A stretch of 64,000 bases of DNA from Akkermansia muciniphila. Lineage in GTDB: Bacteria > Verrucomicrobiota > Verrucomicrobiia > Limisphaerales > UBA9464. The DNA is taken from the NCBI GenBank assembly GCA_945898055.1, contig CAMDGV010000018.1, forward strand, positions 1 through 64,000. The letters are read 5' to 3'. Within the stretch, counting starts at the first letter, position 1. Every line of letters starts with the position of its first letter. This document shows, in pieces, positions 26,767-36,307 of the stretch. The notes below the pieces were generated by a model, which did not search any database, was not told the origin of the DNA, and saw only the letters and a list, made by a program, of their open reading frames with translations. Both the position numbers and the translations under genes were made by a program.

Positions 26767-27419
26767 CTCTTTCCGACTTTGAATGTTTGCGCAAAGCGGA
26801 TTCTGTGCTTGGGGATCTGATGGATCGCATCGGTCCGTATCAATTAGTCCCAGAAACGCGACGCAGTCCTTTCGAATCCTTGGTGCGCGCGGTGGCTCAT
26901 CAGCAACTGCATGGAAAAGCAGCCGAAACGATTTTGGGCCGTTTCATCGCCCTTTTTCCGGGGCGTCGTTTTCCTAAGCCCGAAGATCTGCTGACCGTCC
27001 CCGACGCTTTGATTCGTGGAGCGGGATTCTCTGGATCCAAAGTACTAGCCATTCGCGACATAGCAGTAAAAACTTTAGATGGAACAGTGCCGACAGCTCG
27101 GCGAATTGCCGCGATGGAAGATTCCGCCATTATTGATCGATTAGTCCAGTGTCGAGGGGTTGGGCGATGGACCGTGGAGATGCTTTTAATTTTTAAGTTA
27201 GGGAGGTTAGATATTTTACCCGTGGATGATTTTGGAGTCCGAGAAGGATTTCGGGTGACCTATGGTTTGGAAAAGCAACCTAAGCCCAGTGAATTAAAGA
27301 TTTACGGTGAAAGGTGGCGTCCCTACCGAACCGTCGCGGCTTGGTATCTTTGGCGGGCGGCGGATGCAGCGAAGGAGATGAGCCGTGGTTCTGCACCTCG
27401 TCCTCTTAATTTAGGTTAA
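26763..27419 (+). CDS. DNA-3-methyladenine glycosylase II-like (HhH-GPD)
   Basis: A 218-residue protein with the helix-hairpin-helix DNA glycosylase fold: ESLVRAVAHQQLHGKAAETI near residue 40, the hairpin region RLVQCRGVGRWTVEMLLIF near 122-140, and the catalytic aspartate in LPVDDFGVREGF. This is the AlkA/Mag family, which removes alkylated bases from DNA in base-excision repair. It starts with GTG overlapping the TIGR03790 stop, so the pair may be translated together although their functions seem unrelated. AlkA's N-terminal extra domain is missing, so it belongs to the short form. Confidence 0.88.
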   Translation: MTLSDFECLRKADSVLGDLMDRIGPYQLVPETRRSPFESLVRAVAHQQLHGKAAETILGRFIALFPGRRFPKPEDLLTVPDALIRGAGFSGSKVLAIRDIAVKTLDGTVPTARRIAAMEDSAIIDRLVQCRGVGRWTVEMLLIFKLGRLDILPVDDFGVREGFRVTYGLEKQPKPSELKIYGERWRPYRTVAAWYLWRAADAAKEMSRGSAPRPLNLG

Positions 27420-27473
27420 ATTAGAGGTCGTTCACCGGTGCAAAACTATCGATTTAAACGGAATTTTTGGGAT

Positions 27474-27497
27474 ACAGAGGCACTAAATGGGCTCTGT
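27474..27497. terminator. Possible shared hairpin between convergent genes
   Basis: ACAGAG and CTCTGT form a 6-bp stem around a 12-base loop between the ends of the glycosylase gene and ftsK. The stem is short and there is no long T-run, so this is only a weak candidate for a bidirectional terminator. Confidence 0.25.
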
Positions 27498-27519
27498 CTC
27501 ATCCCTTGATTCGATGGAA

Positions 27520-30456
27520 TTAGACCAGCCTTTGGGTTCCGCCATCGTAGCCTTCACCGTCGAGATCAATTAGAATTTCCCTCGGCTCGGCTCCTTTTCC
27601 GGGGCCGACGATTCCGCGGTTCTGAAGTTCATCCATGATCCGAGATGCCCGCCCGTAACCGAGTCTAAGTCGGCGTTGGAGGAGCGAGGCACTTGCCCTT
27701 TTCTCCGAGCGAATGACCTCGATACATTTTTCAATCAGGTCCTCCTCGTCATTGGTGGCGTCGTTGTCAGGATCCAAAGAAAGGGTACCTGCGCTATTAG
27801 GAGCTTTTTGCAGGACGTTAAAGATTTCCTTTACGTAGCTCGGCTTACTTTGGTGACTGATATGTCCGACCACACTCTCGATTTCTTGATCGGTGATTAA
27901 GGCCCCTTGGGCTCGGATTAAGCGTCCTGATCCAGGCGCTAAATAGAGCATATCGCCCTTGCCTAAAAGTTTATCTGCCCCCATTTGGTCAAGAATCGTC
28001 CGCGAATCCACTTTAGCAGCCACTTGGAAAGCAATGCGGGCAGGAATATTGGCTTTGATGACGCCGGTAATGACATCGACCGAGGGTCGTTGGGTGGCCA
28101 CAATGCAATGAATCCCTGCGGCACGAGCCATTTGAGTAATGCGAGCAATAGCCATTTCGACATCGGCAGGTGCAACCAGCATAAGATCCGCTAGTTCATC
28201 GATTATCACCACAATGTACGAAAGCTTTTCAGGGATCACAATGTCTTCATCCCTGGGGACCACGATTTGTTCATCGACTTCTACCGCGAAGCCGTCGGCT
28301 CCCGGTTCAACCTTTTCTCGTCGCATGGTGAGCGGCAATTCCGGTTCCCGAAGCGGAAAAGGTTTATCTTTGGGCCGTTCGTTAAAGGCCTTAATATTAC
28401 GGACGTTGACTCGGGCAAAAATTTGGTACCGCTTTTCCATTTCATTCACCACCCAACGCAGGGCGAGAATTACCTTCTTAGGGTCCGTGACAACAGGGAC
28501 CACGAGATGGGGAAGTGAATTGTAGGTTTGAAGTTCGACCACCTTGGGGTCAATCATCACAAAGCGAAGTTGGTCTGGGGTAAATTTGTAGAGAAGCGAG
28601 GCAATAATCGTGTTGATACACACTGACTTGCCGGAGCCGGTACTGCCGGCAATGAGGACATGGGGCATCTCGGCTAAGTCGGCGATGATGGGGTGCCCGT
28701 AGACATCCTTGCCGAGAGCCAGCGGAATGCGGCATTTTGTATTTTGCCATTCCGGTGATTCGAGCAGGTCCCGCATGATGACCTTGGTTTTCACCAAATT
28801 TGGAACCTCGACACCGACCGAAGATTTGCCAGGAATCGGGGCAAGAATATTGAGTCGTTCAGCCTTGAGGGCAGCGGCCATATTATTATTGAGCGAGGCA
28901 ATTTTCTCCATCTTGACCCCAGCAGCCGGGTGCAATTCGTAGCGGGTGATGGTAGGACCCTTGGTAATATCGCCGGGAGCAACCTCAATGTTAAATTGCG
29001 CTAAGGTTTGCACCATCAACCGCGCGTTAGACATTAATTCCTCCTTGGTCTCAGTCGCTTTGAGGGTGAGATCTGGATAGTGGAGCAGATCCATGGAGGG
29101 CAAAATATAATTGCCCAGCATGGGAGTGCTGGCGACGGTGATTGGCTTGTTTCGGCGCGGGTGTGAGCTCAACCGAATCTTGGGCAAGGGGGCATCATCC
29201 GGATCTAGAATCACTGATGATCCCTCCATTTCACTTGGAAGTGTCCAGGGCGGCCCATCATCGTTGACCGCTACATCGGTCTTCTCCAGATCTGACCCTT
29301 CAGCATCTTCTGCGGTTTCGCTTGGATTTTTCGCCTCCGCTGGACGCCCTAGAATGGATTCAGTAATCGATCGAGACTTGACCGGATTTCCCTTGGAAGT
29401 GGTCGTTGGTTTAGCGACGAGAGACTCAATTTCATCCGCTTTAATGACATCCCCAGCGTTCATAATTTGCGCCTCCCGCTGTTGAGGCACACTGAGATCA
29501 CGAATCGTAGGTTCGGGGAAAGGTTTTAGGTCAGCACCGATTCCCGTCGGTTCAGTGGCATTAGACTCCGGGTCGAAATTCGACGGGAGCTTTGGGCGTG
29601 CGGCACGTTGATTTGGTGGGGAACTCGACTCTGCCGCCGCAACCGAGTCTGTCGATTGCGTTGCCGATTTGTTGATTTCTTTGGCGTTTTGCTGGGCTAA
29701 ATCTTTGGCCCGCTTTTCCAAGGCTTTGGCCCGTTTATTAAGAACCGCCTCTTCAGCCGCCAATTTCTCATCCGGCGTCAGAGGTCGACGATGAAGAAGC
29801 GAACGGATCCAACTGAGCAGATGGTAGTCAGTGAGGAAGAGAAGACTTACCAGATAGATGACCGCGTAAGTAAATCCGGAACCAATTCGACCGAAGGCAT
29901 ATTCGACGCCCTTATCGTTAATGAGATGACCTAAAAGACCGCCTGGACCGGGGCCGGTATCGCGGCGTATCGGGATTCCTGGAAGCCATTTTTCGCATAA
30001 GGAAAGAATCCCAATACAAGCGATGAGCAGACCGGTAGAAGCAGCGAGGGATTTCCAATGGCGCAAGTAAATGAGAGAGGGAATGAAGCTAGCGATACCG
30101 AGCCCAGACATCAGAACGGGAATAAGCCAAGCACCGACGCCGACATAGAGTTGAAGCTTGTAGGCGATCCAAGCACCACCATGACCGGCCATATTGTGGA
30201 CAGAGCTATTCGGGGCTGTGGTGTTGAGGCCCAGATCGAGGCGATCGTAGGAGGCGAGTGCGGCGAAGAGGATCACCGCCAGACCGATGAGGATGATACC
30301 CCAGAAGTCAGACCAGACATGAGATCTACCAGAAGGGTTGATTTTATCTGATTCTTTTGACGGCACGCGGTTGAATCCTAGAGACCGGCGGTAGGTTGGA
30401 GCAAGAGGGGAAGGGGAAAAGCGACACGAATCATTGATCTGAACGATTGAAATCAC
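27520..30456 (-). CDS. ftsK: DNA translocase FtsK/SpoIIIE
   Basis: The 978-residue ATPase moves the chromosome terminus through the division septum. The N-terminal part has four membrane helices between about residues 50 and 230 (for example FWGIILIGLAVILFAALAS and YAVIYLVSLLFLTDYHLL). A charged linker rich in Ala, Lys and Glu follows to about 480. The motor carries GSTGSGKSVCINTII (Walker A, near 600) and YIVVIIDELADLML (Walker B, near 753). The end holds the gamma winged-helix domain (SASLLQRRLRLGYGRASRIMDEL), which recognises polar DNA signals. The first 25 bases overlap the upstream glycosyltransferase gene, so a later ATG is possible. Confidence 0.95.
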   Translation of the reverse strand: MISIVQINDSCRFSPSPLAPTYRRSLGFNRVPSKESDKINPSGRSHVWSDFWGIILIGLAVILFAALASYDRLDLGLNTTAPNSSVHNMAGHGGAWIAYKLQLYVGVGAWLIPVLMSGLGIASFIPSLIYLRHWKSLAASTGLLIACIGILSLCEKWLPGIPIRRDTGPGPGGLLGHLINDKGVEYAFGRIGSGFTYAVIYLVSLLFLTDYHLLSWIRSLLHRRPLTPDEKLAAEEAVLNKRAKALEKRAKDLAQQNAKEINKSATQSTDSVAAAESSSPPNQRAARPKLPSNFDPESNATEPTGIGADLKPFPEPTIRDLSVPQQREAQIMNAGDVIKADEIESLVAKPTTTSKGNPVKSRSITESILGRPAEAKNPSETAEDAEGSDLEKTDVAVNDDGPPWTLPSEMEGSSVILDPDDAPLPKIRLSSHPRRNKPITVASTPMLGNYILPSMDLLHYPDLTLKATETKEELMSNARLMVQTLAQFNIEVAPGDITKGPTITRYELHPAAGVKMEKIASLNNNMAAALKAERLNILAPIPGKSSVGVEVPNLVKTKVIMRDLLESPEWQNTKCRIPLALGKDVYGHPIIADLAEMPHVLIAGSTGSGKSVCINTIIASLLYKFTPDQLRFVMIDPKVVELQTYNSLPHLVVPVVTDPKKVILALRWVVNEMEKRYQIFARVNVRNIKAFNERPKDKPFPLREPELPLTMRREKVEPGADGFAVEVDEQIVVPRDEDIVIPEKLSYIVVIIDELADLMLVAPADVEMAIARITQMARAAGIHCIVATQRPSVDVITGVIKANIPARIAFQVAAKVDSRTILDQMGADKLLGKGDMLYLAPGSGRLIRAQGALITDQEIESVVGHISHQSKPSYVKEIFNVLQKAPNSAGTLSLDPDNDATNDEEDLIEKCIEVIRSEKRASASLLQRRLRLGYGRASRIMDELQNRGIVGPGKGAEPREILIDLDGEGYDGGTQRLV

Positions 30457-31279
30457 CCGATTTACGAGAGTGTGCCGAGGATCTAGCTTCCATGTAACTC
30501 CCTAAGCAATGGGCAAGGCTGCCCTTGGCCCCATACCAGTCCACTTTCCCCATCGGTAAATACAGCATGAGCTTGGCAGCGCGGATGAAAAGGCCAGGCA
30601 GAGTCGGACGATGCGCTTGGATCAGGCGACTCGCAGCGCGATAGTCGACTCGACCCTTTCGGTAGAAAGCGCGGATGGACTGTCGGCTAATATAGTAAAC
30701 CCGGGCCGCATGAACCGCCGCCACAGTTTCGCCTGATTTTAGAGCATCCAAGTACCATTGAAGATCTTCCCCACCGCCGATTTCCTCGTCGAACCGGCGG
30801 GATTCCCAAGCAATTCGGCGGTACAGAGCATTTGGATTTCCTGCGCCAAACCCGAATCCCATTCGCAAGTCATCACCTTCAAAGAGGGTAATACCTCCCG
30901 GGATCGCGGCGTCAAATTCACCAATTATCGGACCAACCGAGGCACTGACCGTGGCAGGAAAACGGTCAACGGCTTGTCGGTAGGTATCCAAAAAGTTATA
31001 AGACGTCGGAACAGTATGGGAACTGAGGCTCAACACCCAGGGATGTCGAGCGGCTTCAAATCCGAGGTTCAAGGCGCGGCCATAAGTAAAGCGACTTCTC
31101 TCGATCGGCACAATGCAGGCACCAGCAGCGTGTGCGAGCTCCAAGGTGGTATCGGTGGATCCCGAATCGACCACAATTATTTGGTCATCGGGTCTTTGAT
31201 TTAACGCTTCAAGTACTCGGCCGAAAGTAGCGGCGGAGTTGAGCGTGCGAATCACAATGCTGATGGGTGTCGGCGGCAT
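30431..31279 (-). CDS. Family 2 glycosyltransferase
   Basis: A 282-residue GT-A fold enzyme. PISIVIRTLNSAATFGRVLEAL and IIVVDSGSTDTTLELA form the nucleotide-sugar binding half, and RRFDEEIGGGEDLQWYLDALKSG is the acceptor/catalytic region with the GGEDL equivalent of the ED motif. There is one mildly hydrophobic segment near residue 240 but no clear membrane helix. The nucleotide sugar and the acceptor are not predictable. It sits directly upstream of ftsK with overlapping ends and could be co-transcribed with it; no other envelope polysaccharide genes are close. Confidence 0.85.
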   Translation of the reverse strand: MPPTPISIVIRTLNSAATFGRVLEALNQRPDDQIIVVDSGSTDTTLELAHAAGACIVPIERSRFTYGRALNLGFEAARHPWVLSLSSHTVPTSYNFLDTYRQAVDRFPATVSASVGPIIGEFDAAIPGGITLFEGDDLRMGFGFGAGNPNALYRRIAWESRRFDEEIGGGEDLQWYLDALKSGETVAAVHAARVYYISRQSIRAFYRKGRVDYRAASRLIQAHRPTLPGLFIRAAKLMLYLPMGKVDWYGAKGSLAHCLGSYMEARSSAHSRKSGDFNRSDQ

Positions 31280-31415
31280 GATACAGGGGCGAAAGAGTAA
31301 CTAAAGTCCGCGATCACGTGAAGTCTGCTGAAAGGACGGCCTTAGTTTGAGAAGAAGAAGAGCGAGGACGATCTTGCGTCGGAAGCCAAACCGGTTTCAC
31401 TTTGGGGTTGTCGAT

Positions 31416-32828
31416 ATGACTGATTCTCAAGATACCCATCAGAAGGCACTTCAGATAAACTTGGATCCGACCAAGTATGGAGTGTTTGCTGAAATTGGAG
31501 CGGGGCAAGAGGTGGCACGGTGGTTTTTTCGCGTGGGCGGAGCGAGTGGCACCATTGCCAAGACCATTTCGGCTTACGACATGACCGTTAGCGATGCCAT
31601 TTACGGGCAGAGTGACCGCTATGTAAGCCGCAAGCGTTTGTCCTCAATGCTTGAGCATGAGTATCTCTTGATCGTGGATCGGTTAAAGGAACAGCGCGGG
31701 ACGACGACTAAGTTTTTTGCCTTTGCCAACACTCTAGCGGCGCGAAGTTTTCAGAGAAAAGAAGAGACCCATGGCTGGATGGGTATCCGTTTCCAGACCG
31801 AGCCCAGAGGTGAACCCAGTGATATTCTCATTCACGTGGTCATGTGGGATCGCGACAACTTGCAGCAAGCAGAAGCGATTGGAGTGCTCGGAGTGAATCT
31901 GATTCATGCAGCCATGTATCTGCATCAGAGGCCCGAAGCCATCGTCAACGCCCTACTCGATAGCCTCTCCATCGCTCGAATCGAAGTGGATATGATTGAG
32001 TTTCGGGGAGCTGAGTTTAACAGCGTGGACAATCGGCTTCTTGCGCTCCAGTTGGTTGAGAAAGGGTTAACCAACGCAGCGATGTTTCTTCCCGACGGTC
32101 GCATTGTCCAACCGGCGGATGCCTTGCATAAAAAGTGCATTTTGGTCGAGCGCGGTTCCTTTCGTCCTGTGACTAAAGTCACCGTGGACATGTTACGGTA
32201 CGCGCAGGCGCAGTTTATCCAGGAGCCCCATGTGGATCCGAAGAGCGTGGTGGTGTTAATGGAGATGACCCTTAAAAACCTGAGTTCGGAGGGCAAAATT
32301 GATCACCAAGATTTCTTAGACCGGGTGGATATGTTGGCAACGCTCGGAAATCCCGTCTTGATTTCTAACTACGGCGAGTTTCATCGATTGGCGGCCTATC
32401 TCCACCGTTTTACCAAAGGGCCCGTGGGCTTTGTTATGGGCATTCCGACACTCAAGGAATTGTTTGAAGAAAAGTATTACACTGAGTTATCGGGAGGGAT
32501 TTTAGAGAGCTTCGGCCGGATGTTTAAAAACGACCTCAAGCTTTATGTTTACCCCTTTAAAGAACCGGAGAGCAACGCGATTATCACCTCTGGCAATTTG
32601 CGCGTTGCCCCGCATTTACGGCATCTTTATCTCTATTTGATGGAGAATTTCTTCATTCAAGGACTACGCGATGTCAATGAGTCGAATATGTCGATCCTCA
32701 GCCGGAACGTCTTAAGCATGCTGCAAAATCAGGAGGCAGGCTGGGAAACAATGGTGCCAGAACAAGTTGCCGATCTGATTAAAGAAAGAAATCTCCTGGG
32801 GCACGGTACGGTGCAGGCTCCTGACTGA
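31416..32828 (+). CDS. Conserved protein of unknown function
   Basis: The 470-residue soluble protein has no signal peptide or membrane helix. Its N-terminus bears a striking, probably conserved string: YGVFAEIGAGQEVARWFFR followed by GGASGTIAKTISAYDM and RYVSRKRLSSMLEHEY. Later blocks are FAFANTLAARSF and HGWMGIRFQTEP. I recall similar proteins in Bacteroidota and Verrucomicrobiota databases under conflicting names, so I give no function. The glycine-rich GAGQEVA and GGASGT segments could bind a nucleotide, but no complete P-loop or Rossmann pattern can be confirmed. ATG 31416 is chosen over 31347 because similarity begins near it. It is divergently placed from the glycosyltransferase gene. 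Confidence 0.65.
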   Translation: MTDSQDTHQKALQINLDPTKYGVFAEIGAGQEVARWFFRVGGASGTIAKTISAYDMTVSDAIYGQSDRYVSRKRLSSMLEHEYLLIVDRLKEQRGTTTKFFAFANTLAARSFQRKEETHGWMGIRFQTEPRGEPSDILIHVVMWDRDNLQQAEAIGVLGVNLIHAAMYLHQRPEAIVNALLDSLSIARIEVDMIEFRGAEFNSVDNRLLALQLVEKGLTNAAMFLPDGRIVQPADALHKKCILVERGSFRPVTKVTVDMLRYAQAQFIQEPHVDPKSVVVLMEMTLKNLSSEGKIDHQDFLDRVDMLATLGNPVLISNYGEFHRLAAYLHRFTKGPVGFVMGIPTLKELFEEKYYTELSGGILESFGRMFKNDLKLYVYPFKEPESNAIITSGNLRVAPHLRHLYLYLMENFFIQGLRDVNESNMSILSRNVLSMLQNQEAGWETMVPEQVADLIKERNLLGHGTVQAPD

Positions 32829-32835
32829 TGACCTC

Positions 32836-33180
32836 GTGACGTTTAGTCACTTTGTGGCGTGGCGAAGCCCAACGCTGCACCAACTCCCCGCGGTCTGTGA
32901 CGAGCAGCAGGCCCCTGGTCTCCGTGTCGAGACACCCGACGCTGGTGATCGGTGGGTTTCGACGGTTCCACTGTTCCGGGAGACAGTGATAGAGATCTTC
33001 CGAGATTTAATTTTGGTCGTTAATAAAGCGGTCCAGGATCTTAGTAAACGCATTGAGGCAGATGCCCCCAAAGTTTTACCTAAAGGGATGGGGCGATTAA
33101 CCCATGAGAACATAGAGACAGAGGTTCGCGACTGGAATCGTCTTCAAACCGCCGCGCAATCGGGAGTTACTCAGGACTGA
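32836..33180 (+). pseudogene. IS110-family transposase C-terminal remnant
   Basis: The last 60 residues, KVLPKGMGRLTHENIETEVRDWNR, match the C-terminal domain of IS110-type transposases just before the YTGL motif and the catalytic serine. The frame ends at GVTQD where the family would continue. The first 60 residues have only weak similarity. There is no N-terminal DEDD domain and there are no recognisable element ends, so it is a fragment. It begins at the short GTGAC-GTTTA-GTCAC hairpin right after the preceding gene. Confidence 0.5.
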
Positions 33181-34017
33181 CCGGAGGGGTCAGTTTTTCG
33201 GAAAGCGGTGCGTGACCCGTTCAAATTCCTAGTCTTCAACGACCGATTGATAGAGTGGGCGCGCTCGCTTTCCCACCCTTAAACGTTACGGACATCACCC
33301 TCGTGGGCAGGCGCTAAAAAAGGCGACTGACCCGGATAGCAGGTTGTGACGCTTAACTTCAAAGCGGCCACACCGTGGGAAAGACGTTGAACCGAAAAGG
33401 CGGATAAGAGAGGGAAACGATTTAAGTGAATGGTAATCAAAATAATTTAGCGAAATAACACCCCTAGAAAAAGACAGCAGAGAAGAGCTTCTATAAAAGT
33501 GCAGAAAAGAGCCAATTCGCTTCAATATCGAATTATTTGGTTCGTGCAACCTAATGCCAAATTCAAAGAAAAATCCGCCCTAAAAAACTCAATAAAATGA
33601 AAAAATCCGCTCAGAATCAGAAAATAGTAAAAATATCCTTGTCCTCTTACATAGCAGGAATTTGCTTTTTGAGGCGGAGTTCAAGATGCTTCGTGCCATC
33701 CCGTTTATTTAATCACTCCAAACAAAATCCCTCAACACAAAAATGAAAGGAAATGCACACTGACCCCTATTTCTCCTATTTCCCCATCTGATTAAATCTT
33801 CTCTGATTCGGTATGTTCGATGACGCGCTCAATCTATTTATCCTTGATTCCGACCCGGTCGGGTCGCTGGCGCGTGTGCCGAAAATATTATCTTTGCAGG
33901 AATCGTGGCATCAGACTCTATCTTCTCAGCGAATGCTTCACATCAGCGGCGTAGCGAAGCGAAGTCCGCTGGATGTGATTGTTAGCGGTACATGTCACTC
34001 GAAATCCCATCGACTCT
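33181..34017. other. AT-rich intergenic stretch
   Basis: No supported gene in about 840 bases. It contains a solitary GGGGTCAGTT (33186-33195), repeat copy E (33656-33679) and several A/T runs. The ORFs in the track here (33295 minus and 33813 plus) show no family features, ribosome site or protein-like composition, and I regard them as chance. Confidence 0.5.
33656..33679 (-). repeat. Dispersed short repeat, copy E
   Basis: AGGAATTTGCTTTTTGAGG, the same core as copy A with one T fewer, in an AT-rich stretch without genes. Confidence 0.65.
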
Positions 34018-34395
34018 TTAGGGTCGCCTTGAGCTGGTTAATCTAATCTTCGCGAAACTAATCATCCATTCGATAAACTCACTGTCTCCTTCTTTAAATT
34101 TATTCAATGATTCTATCCATTCATTTTCAGTTCCCGGAAAGTCGATTTCGGCTAATTCGATCACTATTTCTTCGCTCGGTAAATATTTAATTCCAAGATC
34201 AGAATCCCCGTAATTAAAAGACTCTGTAATTACATTTCCTTTGATATCCACGATTAAATGAGGATCTCTCATGACAAAAGACACGTATCGAGATTGACCC
34301 TTTGTTTTAATGGTCAACTCACAGTCCTTGCCATTACCAGATATAATCATTTCTTCCAGAAAATGCCCTTCAATGGGTAATTTTTTTAAAGCCAT
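34018..34395 (-). CDS. Small hypothetical protein, immunity-protein-like size and composition
   Basis: A 125-residue acidic, AT-rich protein beginning ALKKLPIEGHFLEEMIISG and containing FVMRDPHLIVDIKGNVITE and GDSEFIEWMISFAKIR. I do not recognise it. Balanced amphipathic strands and a low-GC sequence unlike its neighbours suggest a recently acquired gene. Many polymorphic-toxin immunity proteins look like this, but no toxin lies beside it, so that is only an impression. It stands alone. Confidence 0.4.
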   Translation of the reverse strand: MALKKLPIEGHFLEEMIISGNGKDCELTIKTKGQSRYVSFVMRDPHLIVDIKGNVITESFNYGDSDLGIKYLPSEEIVIELAEIDFPGTENEWIESLNKFKEGDSEFIEWMISFAKIRLTSSRRP

Positions 34396-35235
34396 TTTTT
34401 TCCATTAACTCTGTAGATTGCATCACTAACGTTGTTTAGGACTCATTTGGGGCTGCCGGCGCTTGTTTTTCAGTAGATACCATGTCTCCTTGGGCAAGAG
34501 TCCCTGTCGGTTCTCGCCTACTTCGGAGAAAAGAAACCGACCGACCTTCACCTCCAAATTCAGCCTTTGACACTTTTATAGGAGAAAAGCTGCGTGGCCG
34601 AAACGGATGTTCCGTGATAGGAGTCCATGATTTTGTTAAGGGTTAACTTGAAGCTAACCGGCGTGCGGCATCGGGCGAAGAACGCTGTGGTACGTCCGGT
34701 TGAGCGTAGGGTTGGGATGTTTGGGTTTTGTGTTATTTCTGCAGGAAGAGGGCTTGCGTGACGGCTTCGGGAGTGGGGCTTCGGTTAAGTCGCTGTCCTG
34801 GCTTTTGTGGGCTTGGATTTCTCCGGCTGCGGTCGCCGTGGTGATCGCGAAGTTGGAGGTTTGACCGGACCGTATGCGAAGCAGGCGCAGGTTGAGTTTA
34901 ATGCCTCGGACGGAGGGGGGCCCGCGGCTCGCGTCGGTTGGAAAGCCGTCCATGAACTGGTCGGCGACCGCGTGAATGACTACTCGCAGCAGAATGGTGG
35001 TTTTATTGAGCATGCGGGAGGTGTCAAGGTGGCTAAAAAGCAGGCGGAGTAATCAGATAGTCAAATAGAAAACGGGTAAGGGGTCAAAAACTTGAAATGT
35101 GAGGGTTTGATGACGATTGGTTCGCGGAATTACCCGGAAGCCGGGTCAGCGAAGGGTTGCCGACTTTGGCCGTACGGGTTGCCTCGGCTCGGACTCGGTA
35201 ACGGGCTCCGCAACCTGGATGGGAAATTGCCGACT
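34396..35235. other. Region without a supportable gene
   Basis: Two overlapping ORFs (34654-35013 minus and 34807-35052 plus) cover part of this stretch, but neither has a recognisable domain and both have the skewed composition of antisense shadows. I see no RNA gene. It lies between an orphan small gene and the second RAYT transposase copy. Confidence 0.4.
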
Positions 35236-35243
35236 TCGATAAA

Positions 35244-35274
35244 GGGGTCAGTTCTTAAAGGGGTCAGTTCTTGA
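35244..35274 (+). repeat. Tandem GGGGTCAGTTCTT motif before RAYT copy 2
   Basis: GGGGTCAGTTCTTAA is followed immediately by GGGGTCAGTTCTTGATATT. The same motif stands before RAYT copy 1 (GGAGTCAGTTCTTAATATT). Such conserved flanks are a known feature of RAYT transposases, which act on repetitive palindromic DNA beside their own genes. Confidence 0.6.
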
Positions 35275-35311
35275 TATTGATGTGTTAAGCGGCCAAATCC
35301 ACTCCCCCGGC

Positions 35312-35977
35312 ATGGTCCGCAAGTTGAGAGTCGAGTATTCTGGGGCGATTTATCACGTCAGGAATCGCGGTGACCGGCGCGAACGGATCGCCAGCGCTTC
35401 GGAGAGACGCTGGGCGAGGTTGGCGCCAAGACGGGCTGGAAGGTTCACGCCTATGTCCTCAGGCCGAATCATTTTCATTGGGTGGTTGAGACGCCGCAGC
35501 CCAATCGGATCGCCGGGATGAAAGGGTTGCTGGGAACTGACACGAGTCGCTGCAACCGGCGGCCCAAGCTTTTCGGCCACTTGTTCTCCGGGCGCTCCAA
35601 GTCGCTGATCGTGGACGGGGCGGGCAGCGGTTATCGCGAGAGCGTGGGCGATTACGTCCACTTGAATCCGGCGCGGCTGGGGTCTGGGCGAGGGGACTTT
35701 TCGGGAGGAGTTGCCGACGCAGATGAGCGAGCGGATGGGGGCGGAGCCCTACGGCGAAGAGCGCGCGGAGACGGCGGAGGCGCTGGCGGAACAAATCATC
35801 GCGGAGGAGTTGAAGCGGGGGCGATGGCAGGAAGCTGATCTCAAAACTCGGCCCAAGGGGAATTCAGTGAGGTCGAATTTGGCGGCTCGCTGGCGGGCGG
35901 AGACGATGACGGTGGCGGTGGCGGTGGCGGTGCATCCCGATGTTGTTGGCAAAGTTCAGTTCCAAAGGTGGGAATAA
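35312..35977 (+). pseudogene. RAYT-type (Y1_Tnp) transposase, dead copy 2
   Basis: The frame opens with MVRKLRVEYSGAIYHVRNRG and breaks after RRERI. In the next frame HAYVLRPNHFHWVVETP keeps the metal-binding HFH motif, followed by LFGHLFSGRSKSLIVDG and DYVHLNPAR. A third frame gives the typical end ETAEALAEQIIAEELKRGRW. Compared with copy 1, a 19-base segment lying between two GGATC sequences is missing, which explains the first frame change. The copy retains the catalytic residues but cannot make the whole protein. Confidence 0.8.
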
Positions 35978-36256
35978 TCGTTATTTTTCACCAGCACGGC
36001 CAACCGCAGCACGGAAGTGAGGCCGTCGCGGGTCCAAAATTGTCCACAGCCTCGAAGTCTGCCTTGAAGCTGTTTACCCAAGGACTCGACAGCGCCGCTT
36101 CCCATGGGAGTTCCTGCTTTTTCCATCTGTTGATACTGCAGATGTTCTCGATGATCTTGAAAGTAGCTGACCTCCCGGTTGATGGTCTTCTGATCTTCTG
36201 CCGTCCGTTGGCTTTGCGTTTGCAATAGGTCCTCCAATCGACGAACCGTCCGCGCC
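35956..36256 (-). pseudogene. Transposase C-terminal remnant (ISKra4-like)
   Basis: Minus-strand translation gives SYFQDHREHLQYQQMEKAG followed by TPMGSGAVESLGKQLQGRL and LTSVLRLAVLVKN. The pattern SGAVES..K..., which places a catalytic glutamate, is that of ISKra4-like DDE transposases. Only the last 100 residues remain. The frame is continuous through the palindrome at 36257 into a different transposase-like remnant, so the 183-residue ORF in the track is a chimera of two fragments. Confidence 0.5.
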
Positions 36257-36307
36257 TGTACAACGACGATTATTCTTCCTAGGGGGAAGAATAATTGTCG
36301 TTGTACA
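36257..36307. repeat. 51-bp near-perfect palindrome
   Basis: Left arm TGTACAACGACGATTATTCT and right arm AGAATAATTGTCGTTGTACA are inverted copies, with 22 of 24 pairs matching across the full arms and only a three-base centre (AGG). It lies exactly between two transposase fragments, as expected for the joined terminal inverted repeats of an insertion sequence. Confidence 0.75.

Noticed and set aside
33813-34046. 77-residue plus-strand ORF
   Set aside because: No recognisable similarity and it overlaps the end of the small minus-strand gene.
34654-35052. Overlapping ORFs of 119 (minus) and 81 (plus) residues
   Set aside because: No domain, ribosome site or protein-like character; the two exclude each other and neither can be preferred.
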